A DNA stretch of 64,000 bases from positions 62,001 through 126,000 of the forward strand of contig SLUK01000006.1 of assembly GCA_004340125.1 (NCBI GenBank), read 5' to 3'. Positions 38,646-47,351 of the stretch are shown one piece after another (the stretch's first letter is position 1; every line of letters starts with the position of its first letter). Origin of the DNA: Harryflintia acetispora. GTDB taxonomy: Bacteria; Bacillota; Clostridia; Oscillospirales; Ruminococcaceae. Position numbers and translations under genes: made by a program. A model generated the notes under the pieces. The model ran no database searches. It was not told where the DNA came from and was given only the letters and a program-made list of their open reading frames with translations.

Positions 38646-39033
38646 AGGGCGCGCCTTTTTTCTTTAGAGCGGGGGTTGACGCTGCGCCCTTCTCAAAGTA
38701 TTGAAAGCTGCGCTTCCAATACTTTCATATGGGTGCTCCCGGAAGGGCACGCCTTTTTTCTTCGGGGCGGGGGTTGACGCTGCGCCCTTCTCAAAGTATT
38801 GAAAGCTGCGCTTCCAATACTTTCATATGGGTGCTCCCGGGAAGGGTGCGCCTTTTTTCTTCGGGGCGGGGGTTGACGCTGCGCCCTTCTCAAAGTATTG
38901 AAAGCTGTGTTTCCAATACTTTCATATGGGTGCTCTCGGAAGGGCGCGCCTTTTTTCTCTGGGGCGGAATTGTTCCTGCGCCCTTTGAGCACACCCGGCA
39001 GGGCACGCCTTTTTTCTTTAGAGCGGGAGTTGA
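38646..39033. repeat. 98-bp tandem repeats with internal hairpin
   Basis: Unit starts (AGGGCGCGCC or a variant, then TTTTTTC) are at 38646, 38744, 38843, 38941 and 39000. The first three units are 98, 99 and 98 bp and nearly identical; the fourth (59 bp) and fifth are shortened. Each full unit contains AAAGTATTG/CAATACTTT with an inner AAGC/GCTT pair. The period is not a multiple of three and the minus-strand repetitive frame has no ribosome site, so the array is read as non-coding. It occupies most of the 548-bp gap. Confidence 0.88.
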
Positions 39034-39048
39034 CGCCATGTCCTTTAT

Positions 39049-39089
39049 AAGTTGGCAGGCAGCAGATTCCATCTGCTGCCTGCCAACTT
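39049..39089. terminator. hairpin at the end of the KamA-like gene region
   Basis: A perfect 19-bp stem, AAGTTGGCAGGCAGCAGAT with its complement, around TCC. On the plus strand it is followed by TCTTATG. It lies between the tandem repeats and the stop of the KamA-like gene, and shares GCAGCAGAT with the hairpin at 34032. Confidence 0.65.
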
Positions 39090-39131
39090 TCTTATGCGTA
39101 ATTTGGAATACGGGCCATCTTTTCTGTATCG

Positions 39132-40238
39132 TTATTCGCCGTAGCACTCGTCGATCCAGCAGTCCCGCTCATTGACGGGGAGGGAGAAAATCCGGCCGGC
39201 GTTCTTTGAGTCCTTGGCCTGATGGTATTTGAAGAGCATGCGCTCATCGTCCAGCTCGCCGAGAATTTCGATCTTTCCGCTCCGGTGGGAGAGCGCGTAG
39301 CGAAAACACTTGCCCTGGCCGTTCTGCAGGACCTTGGCGCCCTCCACGATCCGGTAGCCCTCCCGCAGCGGCACCTGGAACTGGTTTTTTACCCCTGTCA
39401 CCGGCCGGCACTGGAAGACGTAATAGGGCAGAATTCCATTTCGGGTCATTCCCCGCAGCAGCGCGCCCAGCGTCTCGGGGGTGTCGTTGACCCCGCGCAG
39501 CAGCACCGTCTGGTTGCGCACCGGAATCCCGAGCTCCCGAATCGCTTGCACCGCCGCCAGGGACGCTTCGGTCAGCTCCCGAGGATGGTTATACTGGGTG
39601 ACTACGTAAATCTGTTTCTTACGGCTGTAGCGCCCCAGGATGTCCAAAAGCTCCCCATCCCCGGTGATCCGGGAAGGGAAGACCACCGGTACCCGGGTGC
39701 CGAAGCGGATCAGGTCGAGGTGCCCGATGCCGCACAGGGCGCCGAGATACCGCTCGATGACGGCGTTGGAATTGAGGAAGGAGTCCCCACCCGAAATGAG
39801 CACGTTGCTGATCTCCCCGTGCGCGCGGATATAACCGATCATATCGTCGAAGTAGCGCGCAACCTCCTCATCGGACAGCCCGACAAGGCGCTTGCGGAAG
39901 CAGTGCCGGCAGTACATCGCGCATTGGTTGGTCGAAAGGACCATCGCCGTCTGGCGGTATTTGTGCTGCATCCCGACGATTACGGTATTGTCCGCCTCGC
40001 CGCTGGTGTCGAAGGAACCGCCCAGGTCGGTCTCGTGCAGCGAGGGGATGCACATCCGCCGGATCGGGTCGTGCTCGTCCTCAAAATTGATCAGAGACAG
40101 GTAATAGGGAGTGATGGACATGGGGTACTGCTCCAAAATTTCGGCGAACCCCTGCTGCTCCTCCGGGGTGCAGTTTAAGAGCCCGGAAAGCTCCTTCGCT
40201 GTGGTAATGTTCTGTTTCAGTTCCTCCTGCCAGCTCAT
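39132..40238 (-). CDS. KamA-family radical SAM aminomutase-like protein
   Basis: A 368-residue protein. NQCAMYCRHCFRKR carries the CxxxCxxC cluster motif (C106, C110, C113), and NVLISGGDSFL is the SAM-binding GGD loop. GQGKCFRYALSHRSGKIEI near residue 315 holds the Lys expected to bind PLP. The family includes lysine and glutamate 2,3-aminomutases and EpmB. The QC motif that in lysine 2,3-aminomutase is followed by a substrate-binding Asp reads QCRPVTG here, so lysine may not be the substrate. ATG at 40238 is preferred over 40247. Confidence 0.82.
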   Translation of the reverse strand: MSWQEELKQNITTAKELSGLLNCTPEEQQGFAEILEQYPMSITPYYLSLINFEDEHDPIRRMCIPSLHETDLGGSFDTSGEADNTVIVGMQHKYRQTAMVLSTNQCAMYCRHCFRKRLVGLSDEEVARYFDDMIGYIRAHGEISNVLISGGDSFLNSNAVIERYLGALCGIGHLDLIRFGTRVPVVFPSRITGDGELLDILGRYSRKKQIYVVTQYNHPRELTEASLAAVQAIRELGIPVRNQTVLLRGVNDTPETLGALLRGMTRNGILPYYVFQCRPVTGVKNQFQVPLREGYRIVEGAKVLQNGQGKCFRYALSHRSGKIEILGELDDERMLFKYHQAKDSKNAGRIFSLPVNERDCWIDECYGE

Positions 40239-40278
40239 AAACCTCATCCTTTCGTCAGAAAATTGTTCTTATACGAAT

Positions 40279-40308
40279 AGTATAGCAGATATTTCCGGGA
40301 TTGGACAA
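40279..40308 (-). promoter_or_regulatory. promoter of the KamA-like gene
   Basis: On the minus strand TTGTCC (40308-40303), 18 bp, TATACT (40284-40279). The remaining 40309-40503 gap is A/T-rich and shows no other feature I can support. Confidence 0.6.
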
Positions 40309-40503
40309 GGGATAAATATGAACAAACCGTAAATTACAACAATTAAACCGCATAATATTTTAAATTTTATGTCGAGAAATGACAATCTGATTATTTACAA
40401 ACAGTATAATAAATCCGGGGATTTACGGTGGTGTGGTTGCCGTCGGGGCGCGGATGCGGTATGATAGGATGGGGAAGACAAAATGGTGAAAGGAGTGTGC
40501 GTG

Positions 40504-41184
40504 ATGGAATTGGACGTCGTTTCCTGGATGGGGGAGCTGTGCCGGAAGCTGTCGGAGCGCTTCGGCAAGCGTCTGCTCTTCGCTGGGCTGCAGGGGAGCC
40601 GGCAGCGCGGCGAGGCGCGGGAGGACAGCGACATCGACGTGGTGGTGGTTTTGGACAGGGTGGAGGCAGAGGACCTAGCGGCCTACCGCTCCCTCCTGCG
40701 CGGCATGCCGCAGGGCGGGCTCGCCTGCGGCTTCATCTGCGGGCTGCGCGAGCTGCGGGGCTGGCCGGGCTACGATCTCGTTGCCCTGAGCCGGGATACC
40801 AAGGGGTACTATGGCGATCTTTTGGCCCTGCTGCCGCCGCTGGGGCGGGAGGACGAGCTCGCCTGCGTGCAGGTCGGGGCAGCCAATCTCTATCACGCCG
40901 CCTGCCACACCCTCCTGTTCGGGGAGCTGGAGCCGCAGGCGCTGTGCGGGCTCTATAAATCCGCCTTCTTCCTGCTGCGCATGGATCATGCTCTGCGCAC
41001 CGGGGAGTATGTCCCGACGCGCAAAGAGCTCTTGGAGAAGCTTCGCGGGGCGCGGCGGCAGGTCCTGCTCGACGAAGCGGGAACAGGCGGCGCCCTGCAA
41101 AGGGCGGAGTATGAGGAGCGGCTGGGCAGGCTGATCGGCCTCTGCGGGGAAATTCTGCAAAAGGGGCCCGAAACCTGCCGGTAA
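40504..41184 (+). CDS. nucleotidyltransferase-domain protein
   Basis: A 226-residue protein with the pol-beta-type signature GLQGSRQRGEAREDSDIDVV at residues 28-47, giving the GS and DxD metal-binding residues. A helical HEPN-like C-terminal half follows (LYHAACHTLLFGELEPQALC). The layout recalls aminoglycoside-type or KNTase-like transferases, but the target is unknown. ATG at 40504 follows GAAAGGAGTGTGCGTG. It stands alone. Confidence 0.75.
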   Translation: MELDVVSWMGELCRKLSERFGKRLLFAGLQGSRQRGEAREDSDIDVVVVLDRVEAEDLAAYRSLLRGMPQGGLACGFICGLRELRGWPGYDLVALSRDTKGYYGDLLALLPPLGREDELACVQVGAANLYHAACHTLLFGELEPQALCGLYKSAFFLLRMDHALRTGEYVPTRKELLEKLRGARRQVLLDEAGTGGALQRAEYEERLGRLIGLCGEILQKGPETCR

Positions 41185-41188
41185 GCGG

Positions 41189-41236
41189 TTGACAAAACGG
41201 CCGGGCGGATGGTATATTGAATATAATGTTATAACA
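41189..41236 (+). promoter_or_regulatory. promoter and small palindrome of the isomerase-aldolase operon
   Basis: TTGACA (41189-41194), 18 bp, TATATT (41213-41218). TGTTATAACA (41227-41236), a perfect 10-bp palindrome, lies at the likely transcription start and could be a sugar-regulator operator. Confidence 0.7.
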
Positions 41237-41290
41237 AACTTTGCCCGACCCGCACAGGGGTACGGCCGACCGTCGAAGGAGGCAGCGCAG

Positions 41291-42331
41291 ATGTATCTGA
41301 CCGAACAGGAAATCATGGGCACCCAGGAGGCGCTCATGCGCTCGTATGAGCAGATCGAGAGCCAGGAGCAGGAAATCAAACGCTTTTTTGAGGAGAACAA
41401 AAGCCGCAAGTTCGTCTTCATCGGCTGCGGCTCGAGCAACATGCTGGCCAAGAGCTGCGAACGGCTCTTTATCGCCCGTCCGGGGACCAGTGCGGTGGCG
41501 CTCGCCGGCGGGGATTACCTGGTGAACCCTGGCTACTACCGCGAGACCGTGAGGGACGCCATCGTGGTCGCGCTCTCCCGCTCGGGTCTGACCAGCGAGA
41601 TTGTGCGCGGCCTTACGATCATGAAGAAGGAGCCGGGCGTCAAGGTGGTCTCGATCACCATGAAGGAAGGAAACGACGCGGCCGGTCTCTCCGACCTTGC
41701 GATCGTGCTGCCCTGGGCTTATGACAACAGCGTCTGCCAGACCCGCACGGTGGCGACTCTCTACGCGAGCGCCTTACAGCTGTGCGCCATCTGCTACGGC
41801 GACGAGGGCCTGAAAGCCGCCGTCAAGGCCGCCGCGGGGAGCAACAAGGCCCATCAGGAGAAGTGGCGCCCGTCCCTCGAGGAGATCGGCAAAAACGACT
41901 TTTCCGACGTGGTGGTGCTGGCCGACGGCCCGCTCTGCGGGATCGCCGAGGAGGGCGCGCTCGCCTTCACCGAGGTGGCGCTGGTGCCCGGCAAGTACTT
42001 CAACATGCTCGACTACCGCCACGGGCCGATCGTGCTCAATGGAAAGAAGACGCTGACCATCCTGCTGCTGCAGCCGGGCGAGACCAGCTATCAATACGCA
42101 ATGGTCGAGGACCTCAAAAAGCACGGCGGCACCGTCGTCACGGTGGGCGACGCGGCGGGGAACCCCTGCTCGGCCGCGCTGCATGTGCAGATCGAGGGGA
42201 TCGACCGCTTCGAGGCGTTCGGCATGCCGTTTATTTACGTCTGCCAGATGATCGCTCTTTCGCACGCGCTGGCCATCGGCGGCAACCCGGATGCGCCCAC
42301 CGGACTGGACGCATACATCACCTTAAAATAA
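41291..42331 (+). CDS. SIS-domain sugar isomerase/deglycase (AgaS/FrlB-like)
   Basis: A 346-residue protein with two SIS domains. FVFIGCGSSNMLAKSCERLF and VALSRSGLTSEIVRGL bind the sugar phosphate. ALVPGKYFNMLDYRHGPIVL holds the catalytic Glu/His region usual in GlmS, AgaS and FrlB relatives. It would isomerise or deaminate an amino sugar phosphate, or deglycate a fructosamine phosphate. Start at 41291 follows GAAGGAGGCAGCGCAG. The aldolase gene follows after 14 bases, so the product is probably a ketose phosphate. Confidence 0.82.
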   Translation: MYLTEQEIMGTQEALMRSYEQIESQEQEIKRFFEENKSRKFVFIGCGSSNMLAKSCERLFIARPGTSAVALAGGDYLVNPGYYRETVRDAIVVALSRSGLTSEIVRGLTIMKKEPGVKVVSITMKEGNDAAGLSDLAIVLPWAYDNSVCQTRTVATLYASALQLCAICYGDEGLKAAVKAAAGSNKAHQEKWRPSLEEIGKNDFSDVVVLADGPLCGIAEEGALAFTEVALVPGKYFNMLDYRHGPIVLNGKKTLTILLLQPGETSYQYAMVEDLKKHGGTVVTVGDAAGNPCSAALHVQIEGIDRFEAFGMPFIYVCQMIALSHALAIGGNPDAPTGLDAYITLK

Positions 42332-42345
42332 CAGGAGGATTATCA

Positions 42346-43191
42346 ATGCTTGTTACCACCAGAAAAATGCTCGACGACGCGCGGGACGGCGGCTACGCCA
42401 TCGGCGCGTTCAACGCGGAAAATGCCGAGATGGTCTGGGCGATCGTGCGCGCTGCCGATGAGCTGCGCGCCCCGGTGATCATCCAGACCACCTCTTCGAC
42501 GCTCAAATATTTCAGCCCCGAGATGTTCGCCGGCATGGTAAAGGCCGAGGCGCAGAAGACCGACGTGCCGGTGGCCCTCCATCTCGACCACGGCTCGAGC
42601 TATGAGCTCTGCTGCGCCTGTATAGCGGCGGGTTACACCTCGGTGATGATCGACGGCTCGGCGCTCCCGTTCGAGGAGAACATCGCCGTTTCCAAGAAGG
42701 TCGCGGACTACGCCAAGAGCTTTGGTGTGCCGGTGGAGGCCGAGCTTGGGCGCGTCGGGGGCAAGGAGGACGACGTGGTCGGGGTGGACGACCAGTACAC
42801 CGACCCCAAGGAGGCGGTGGAGTTTGTCGAGCGCACCGGGGTCAGCTCGCTGGCGATCGGGATCGGCACCGCGCACGGGATTTACAAGGTCGCGCCCAAG
42901 CTGGATCTGGACCGCGCGGCGGACATCCGCAAAGTGGTCTCCATTCCGCTGGTGATGCACGGCGCTTCCGGGCTGGCCGACGAGGTCATGCAGGAGGGCG
43001 TGCGCAAGGGGATTGCGAAGATCAACTTTGCCACCGAGCTGCGCGTCGCCTTCTCCGAGGCGGTCAAGGCGTATCTTGAAAAGGATCCGAAGGTGTTCGA
43101 CCCCAAGAAGTACGGCACCCCGGCGCGTGAGGCGGTCAAGGAGCTGGTCAAACAGAAGATGACGGTTTGCGGCTGCAACGGGAAGGCCTAA
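42346..43191 (+). CDS. class II ketose-bisphosphate aldolase
   Basis: A 281-residue zinc aldolase of the Fba/GatY/KbaY family. Visible motifs are the metal His in VALHLDHGSSYE near residue 82, GVPVEAELGRVGGKEDD near 130, GIGTAHGIYK with the second His near 178, and VMHGASGLADE with the third near 205. A Cys-rich CGCNGKA tail ends it. It splits fructose- or tagatose-1,6-bisphosphate. It shares an operon with the SIS protein. The exact substrate cannot be told from sequence. Confidence 0.92.
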   Translation: MLVTTRKMLDDARDGGYAIGAFNAENAEMVWAIVRAADELRAPVIIQTTSSTLKYFSPEMFAGMVKAEAQKTDVPVALHLDHGSSYELCCACIAAGYTSVMIDGSALPFEENIAVSKKVADYAKSFGVPVEAELGRVGGKEDDVVGVDDQYTDPKEAVEFVERTGVSSLAIGIGTAHGIYKVAPKLDLDRAADIRKVVSIPLVMHGASGLADEVMQEGVRKGIAKINFATELRVAFSEAVKAYLEKDPKVFDPKKYGTPAREAVKELVKQKMTVCGCNGKA

Positions 43192-43201
43192 TGGGAAAAT
43201 G

Positions 43202-43238
43202 AAAAGGCCGCTGTGGATATTCCACAGCGGCCTTTTTT
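43202..43238. terminator. bidirectional terminator
   Basis: AAAAGGCCGCTGTGGA pairs with TCCACAGCGGCCTTTT around TAT, with A and T runs on both sides. It ends the aldolase operon and the convergent methyltransferase gene. Confidence 0.92.
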
Positions 43239-43242
43239 GTGC

Positions 43243-43998
43243 TCATTTCTTGTGGGCAAGGATCAGAAAGCGGTGAGCGGTCCCCTCGATTGGCCGGCCC
43301 GCTTCGAGTTGCTGTTGGAGCGCCAAAAGCCGTTCATAGCAGCCGTCCACCGAGAAGCCGGGGAACTCCCACTTGATGATCCGGCAATAGAAAGCCAGCG
43401 CCCCGACGTCGTAAAAGCGTTCGGGGAGGAAGGCCTCCTGCGCGCGCAAAATCTCGAATCCCTGCCCCTCGAGCGCGTGCACGTTATTTTGCAGGGTATG
43501 ATGGGGGAAGGCGGGCTGAAAGTGCTCGATCAGCCTCTCGGAGAGGTCGCGGTTATTCTGCCCGCCCACCTGCTGGGTGAGAAAATATCCGCCGCGGCGC
43601 AGCACACGGCAAACCTCGGCGGGAGAGAAGGCCTCATGGCGGTTGATCACGAGGTCGAACGAATCGCCGGCGAAGGGCAGGCAATCATCCCCGGACACTT
43701 CTCCCACCGTGATCCCCAGCGGCTCCAGCACCCGGCGGCAGAGCGCGACATTGGGAGGGTACCCTTCGCTGACGCTGGTCAGCGCGTACGGGTGATGGAG
43801 CGAGAGCAGGAATTCGCCCCCGCCGGTGCCCATGTCGAGCAGCCTCTCATGCGGCCCGAGCAGGGAGAGCACCAGCGCCCGGTAGTCCCAAGGCGGGTCG
43901 CTAAGCTCCCACCGCCCGTCGAGATAAGAAAAATCCCAGCCCTGAAAGGCGTGGGATTCCTCCGCCTTCCAAAGCGCTTTATAAGTTTTTTTATTCAT
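43243..43998 (-). CDS. SAM-dependent methyltransferase
   Basis: A 251-residue class I methyltransferase. Motif I is HERLLDMGTGGGEFLLSL near residue 50. DDCLPFAGDSFDLVINRHEA near 105 is the post-II/III acidic region, followed by EVCRVLRRGGYFLTQQVGGQ. It is close to UbiE/type 11 methyltransferases; the substrate is unknown. ATG at 43998 follows AAGGAGCAGTAAAA; a longer frame upstream lacks a ribosome site. Confidence 0.88.
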   Translation of the reverse strand: MNKKTYKALWKAEESHAFQGWDFSYLDGRWELSDPPWDYRALVLSLLGPHERLLDMGTGGGEFLLSLHHPYALTSVSEGYPPNVALCRRVLEPLGITVGEVSGDDCLPFAGDSFDLVINRHEAFSPAEVCRVLRRGGYFLTQQVGGQNNRDLSERLIEHFQPAFPHHTLQNNVHALEGQGFEILRAQEAFLPERFYDVGALAFYCRIIKWEFPGFSVDGCYERLLALQQQLEAGRPIEGTAHRFLILAHKK

Positions 43999-44020
43999 TT
44001 TTACTGCTCCTTTTTTGTTT

Positions 44021-44079
44021 TTTAACAAAAACGGTGCAGCCATATTGGAGCCCGGTTCAGCGCAATATCGGCCGCACCG
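44021..44079 (-). terminator. terminator of the DUF4956-to-VTC operon
   Basis: CGGTGC-A-GCC-ATATTG pairs with CAATAT-C-GGC-C-GCACCG (44032-44079). On the minus strand it is followed by TTTTTGTT. It lies 45 bases beyond the VTC stop. Confidence 0.75.
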
Positions 44080-44123
44080 GGCAGATAATTCGTTTCGTTT
44101 TCATGGATACCCCTCCGTTATGT

Positions 44124-44816
44124 TCAGATCAAGCCATAGCTCGCCAGCCGCCCCATACAGTATTTGCTCGCCGAGACCTGGGAGCGCTCGCACCCGCTGA
44201 CCAGCTCCTTGAGGTACTCCAGCAAAAAGCCGTTGTATTTTACCTCCAGCACCACCTGACCCTGGTTCATCACCGGATAGAGCGCCAGGCGGGGGTCGAA
44301 CAGGCTAAGGCAGCTTTCACTGGCCCGGATGTCCCGGTCAAAGGTGATCCGGGTGTCGTTTTCCCGGGCGGTGTAGGCCTCCCGCCGGTACTCGATGACC
44401 GCCTTGGGCCGGTAGCCGCGCATGGTGAGCAGCGCGTAGCATTCGTCGGCGAATTCGTCGTGCAGGTCGAGCAGCGGGGCGTATACGCCCCGGCAAAGGG
44501 ACAGGGCGGCTTCCCTCCCAAGGCGCAGCGAGCGCTTGAGCTGATATTCACCCTCCTTTTGCTTGAGCTCCAAAAAAGCGAAGTCCGCCGCAGGATCATA
44601 GAGCCGCAGCCGCAGCTTGCGCCGCAGCTGCACGCCGTCGAGCTTTTCAAAATAGTCGGCATCGTGCAGGGTGTCGAAGTATAGGGAGCGGATCGTGTAG
44701 CCGTCCCGGCCGGTGTGCGCATCCTTGTGCAGCAGCGCCTCGAAGCGCCCGCGCAGCCGGAAGTATTCCTCCTGGGGCAGCAGAAATTTGCGCTCGTAGC
44801 GTAGTACCTCCCTCAT
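44124..44816 (-). CDS. VTC-domain polyphosphate polymerase
   Basis: A 230-residue stand-alone VTC domain. The tunnel-lining basic strands are present: YERKFLLPQEEY at the start, TIRSLYFDTLHDADYFEKLD, RRKLRLRLYDP, FAFLELKQKEG, AVIEYRREAYT and VVLEVKYNGFL near residue 190. In yeast Vtc4 this fold makes polyphosphate from ATP. It lacks an SPX domain and membrane helices, so it should act in the cytoplasm. It overlaps the GT2 gene by 4 bases and is the last gene of the operon. Confidence 0.9.
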   Translation of the reverse strand: MREVLRYERKFLLPQEEYFRLRGRFEALLHKDAHTGRDGYTIRSLYFDTLHDADYFEKLDGVQLRRKLRLRLYDPAADFAFLELKQKEGEYQLKRSLRLGREAALSLCRGVYAPLLDLHDEFADECYALLTMRGYRPKAVIEYRREAYTARENDTRITFDRDIRASESCLSLFDPRLALYPVMNQGQVVLEVKYNGFLLEYLKELVSGCERSQVSASKYCMGRLASYGLI

Positions 44817-46228
44817 GCCGAGGCCCCCTTTTCATCCCCGCCAAAACGGGTGCGCTGGATACGTCCCCAATTTTTGGAGTATTTTCGGTAGCCGATAATC
44901 CCGGAGAGGCTGAACAGGGCGATGAGCTGCCGGTAGCCGAAGTTTTCCAGGATACAGACCAGCACCGCCTTGAGGTAATCCCCCTTGGGCAGCTTGGTGC
45001 GGAAGGTGAACACCCGGGTGAAGAAGGCGGCGATGGAGAGCACCGCGCCGAAGAGCAGGCTCCACAGATAGTACGCGAGCATGAAGGGGACGTTGACCAT
45101 CCCCAGGTAGTAGGCCACCCCGACGAAGGCGAGGCCCACGATCTGGATCAGCGGGGAGAGCAGCTCAAAGAGGATGTAATAGAGGAACGAGAAGGTGCCC
45201 ACCGGTCCGAACTTGGGGTTGAGGATGAGGCTGCGGTGCTTGGCGATGGACTGGAACATGCCGATATGCCAGCGGCGGCGCTGCTTCCTCAAATCCCCCA
45301 GCGTGGAGGGGGCCTGGCTCCAGCACACCGCGTCCGAGGCGTATTTGATCGAGTAGGGCAGGCGGCTGGCCCGGCAGTATTCATGCAGGCGGATCACCAG
45401 CTCCATATCCTCGCCCATGGTATTGGTGTCGTAGCCCCCGGCCTGGATGACGGTCTCCTTTTTGAAGAGTCCGAAGGCCCCGGAGATGATCAGGTTGCCG
45501 TTGAAGAGGTCGAAGAACATGCGGGAGGCCAGGAAGGAGCGGTCGTACTCCATGACCTGGAGCATGGCCCACAAGTTTTTGGGCAGGCGGTAGCTGACGA
45601 GCTTCCCGTTTTTGAGCACCGCGCCGTTGGCGATGCGAACCAGCCCTCCGACGGCCACCGTGCGGTCGTCCTCCAGCACATACTTGGCGATGGCCTCCAG
45701 GGCGTCGTCGAGCACCGAGTCGGCGTCCATGGCGATGAAATAAGGGTACTTGGAGGCGTTGATCCCCATGTTGAGCGCATCGGCCTTGCCGCCGTTTTGC
45801 TTCTGGATGAGGGTGAGGGGCACCTTCTGCCCCTGGGTTTCAAAGACGCTCACCACCTCCTTGCAGGGCACCCGCCGCCGGATGGGGCGCTGCACGCATT
45901 CCATCTGGAAGTGCTCGATCAGCCTCTGGGCAGTGCCGTCGGTGGAGCCGTCGTCCACCACGATGATCTCATAGAGCCGGTAGTTCTGGCTGAGCAGGGA
46001 GAGCACCGTGTCCACCACGGTCAGCTCCTCATTGTGGGCGGGAACGATGATGGTGATGGGGACGTAATATTCGTGCCGGAAGGAGTTGCGCATCTCGATG
46101 AGCTCGCTGCGCCTGGCGATCTGGGCCACCCCCACGATCACCGAGAGGAACAGAACGCTGGAATAAGCCAGCATGTAAAGGAGGAAAAACGAATTCACGC
46201 CCTGGGTGAGGGTCTCAAGAAACGACAA
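44813..46228 (-). CDS. membrane GT2 polysaccharide synthase
   Basis: A 471-residue processive family 2 glycosyltransferase. One N-terminal helix (about 14-38) leads to the GT-A domain with VVDDGSTDGTA near residue 90, AMDADSVLDDA near 165 (DxD), GGYDTNTMGEDMEL near 265 and the QRRRW motif near 314. Three or four C-terminal helices follow. This is the layout of PgaC/BcsA-like synthases that polymerise and export a glycan. It overlaps the HEAT-repeat gene by 14 bases. The product is unknown. Confidence 0.9.
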   Translation of the reverse strand: MSFLETLTQGVNSFFLLYMLAYSSVLFLSVIVGVAQIARRSELIEMRNSFRHEYYVPITIIVPAHNEELTVVDTVLSLLSQNYRLYEIIVVDDGSTDGTAQRLIEHFQMECVQRPIRRRVPCKEVVSVFETQGQKVPLTLIQKQNGGKADALNMGINASKYPYFIAMDADSVLDDALEAIAKYVLEDDRTVAVGGLVRIANGAVLKNGKLVSYRLPKNLWAMLQVMEYDRSFLASRMFFDLFNGNLIISGAFGLFKKETVIQAGGYDTNTMGEDMELVIRLHEYCRASRLPYSIKYASDAVCWSQAPSTLGDLRKQRRRWHIGMFQSIAKHRSLILNPKFGPVGTFSFLYYILFELLSPLIQIVGLAFVGVAYYLGMVNVPFMLAYYLWSLLFGAVLSIAAFFTRVFTFRTKLPKGDYLKAVLVCILENFGYRQLIALFSLSGIIGYRKYSKNWGRIQRTRFGGDEKGASA

Positions 46229-47351
46229 GGCTTTTGCCTCCTTTCCGGGTCTCGGGCGCGGCGCCCGAGAGCTGGCGGCGCTCCAGCATGTATTGCAGGA
46301 TTTCCCGCGCGTACCGGTCCTCGCCCTCGAGCGCCGGGCGGTAGGCCGACTCGGGCAATCCCATGGACACCAGGCTCTCCGCCGCGTTGTAGCGCACGTA
46401 CCAGTTGTGGGCGCCCAGCGCTTCGAGCAGGGCGTCTACCGTCTCCCCGCAGGGATACGCGCGCAGCGCGGAGGCCGACACCGCCGCGTACTCCCACAGG
46501 CCGCCCCGCGGCTTTTCCAGGAAGGCGAGCATGCGCCGGTAGGCCCCTTCGTCGCGGCAGCGCCCGTAGTAGCGCAGGATGGCGTAGCACAGCTCATCGT
46601 CGGTGGCGGGGTCGTCCAGCAGGGGGAGCAGCTCCCGGCAGTAGTCCGCCCCAAGCAGCCGCATGAAGTCCACCAGCGCCAGGCGGATGTCCGGCGTGAA
46701 GGAGCCGAACTGCCCCCAGAGCTGGGCGCAAAGCTCCTCGCGGTCTCCTTTAAAAGAGAGCAGCCCGTCGCAGAGCAGCTTCTGGCTGTGATGCACATCC
46801 TCCCGGCTCATCCGCTTGAGGGCCTGGACCACCCCTTTGACGCTCCCGCCCCGGTACAGGGCGGTCAGGGCGTTTTCCCGGCAATAGATCGAGCCGCGCT
46901 GGGCGGTGCAGGCGAGCAGGAAGGGCAGGGCGGCCGGGATGTCCTGCCGGCAGGAGGCCAAGAGCCAGGCGAAGGAGGCGCGGTACATCTTCTGCTTGCG
47001 GCCATAGTACTGGCACAGCCGCCCGAACATCGCGCCCGACCGGGAAACCCACAGGGCGAAGCGCGCGTCCCCGTCCGCGCTGTAAGCATCCGCCAGGACG
47101 CAAAAGGCCAGCACGTCGCCGATCGAGCGCAGCCGGCGGTACAGCTTATGCTGGGTGGCTTCCTCCTGCTCGCGCCCCTGCCCGAGCAGGGAAAGCTGCC
47201 TTTCCAGCAGGGCTTTGAGGCGGGCCTCCCGCCGGCCGCGGGCGCGTTGGCGGTGCGAGGCGGTCAGCATGATCCATAAATCGAACAGGATGGCGCACAG
47301 GCTGATGAGCAGATAGAGGTTGAGCAGAGTCCAGATCCAGCCGGAGGTCAT
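46215..47351 (-). CDS. membrane-anchored HEAT-repeat protein
   Basis: A 378-residue protein with an N-terminal membrane helix (about 5-28), a basic coiled region and then a long array of short helix pairs. Examples are LAFCVLADAYSADGDARFAL, ALPFLLACTAQRGSIYCREN, ELLPLLDDPATDDELCYAIL and VDALLEALGAHNWYVRYNAA, typical of HEAT/PBS-type repeats. It probably scaffolds the synthase and its partners at the membrane. ATG at 47351 overlaps the upstream gene by 4 bases and follows GGGAGGCGGCGTC. Confidence 0.78.
   Translation of the reverse strand: MTSGWIWTLLNLYLLISLCAILFDLWIMLTASHRQRARGRREARLKALLERQLSLLGQGREQEEATQHKLYRRLRSIGDVLAFCVLADAYSADGDARFALWVSRSGAMFGRLCQYYGRKQKMYRASFAWLLASCRQDIPAALPFLLACTAQRGSIYCRENALTALYRGGSVKGVVQALKRMSREDVHHSQKLLCDGLLSFKGDREELCAQLWGQFGSFTPDIRLALVDFMRLLGADYCRELLPLLDDPATDDELCYAILRYYGRCRDEGAYRRMLAFLEKPRGGLWEYAAVSASALRAYPCGETVDALLEALGAHNWYVRYNAAESLVSMGLPESAYRPALEGEDRYAREILQYMLERRQLSGAAPETRKGGKSLVVS

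Noticed and set aside
38693..38992. A repetitive minus-strand frame of 99 codons across the 98-bp repeats.
   Set aside because: The unit length is not a multiple of three, so the peptide repeat is not maintained, and no ribosome site is present.
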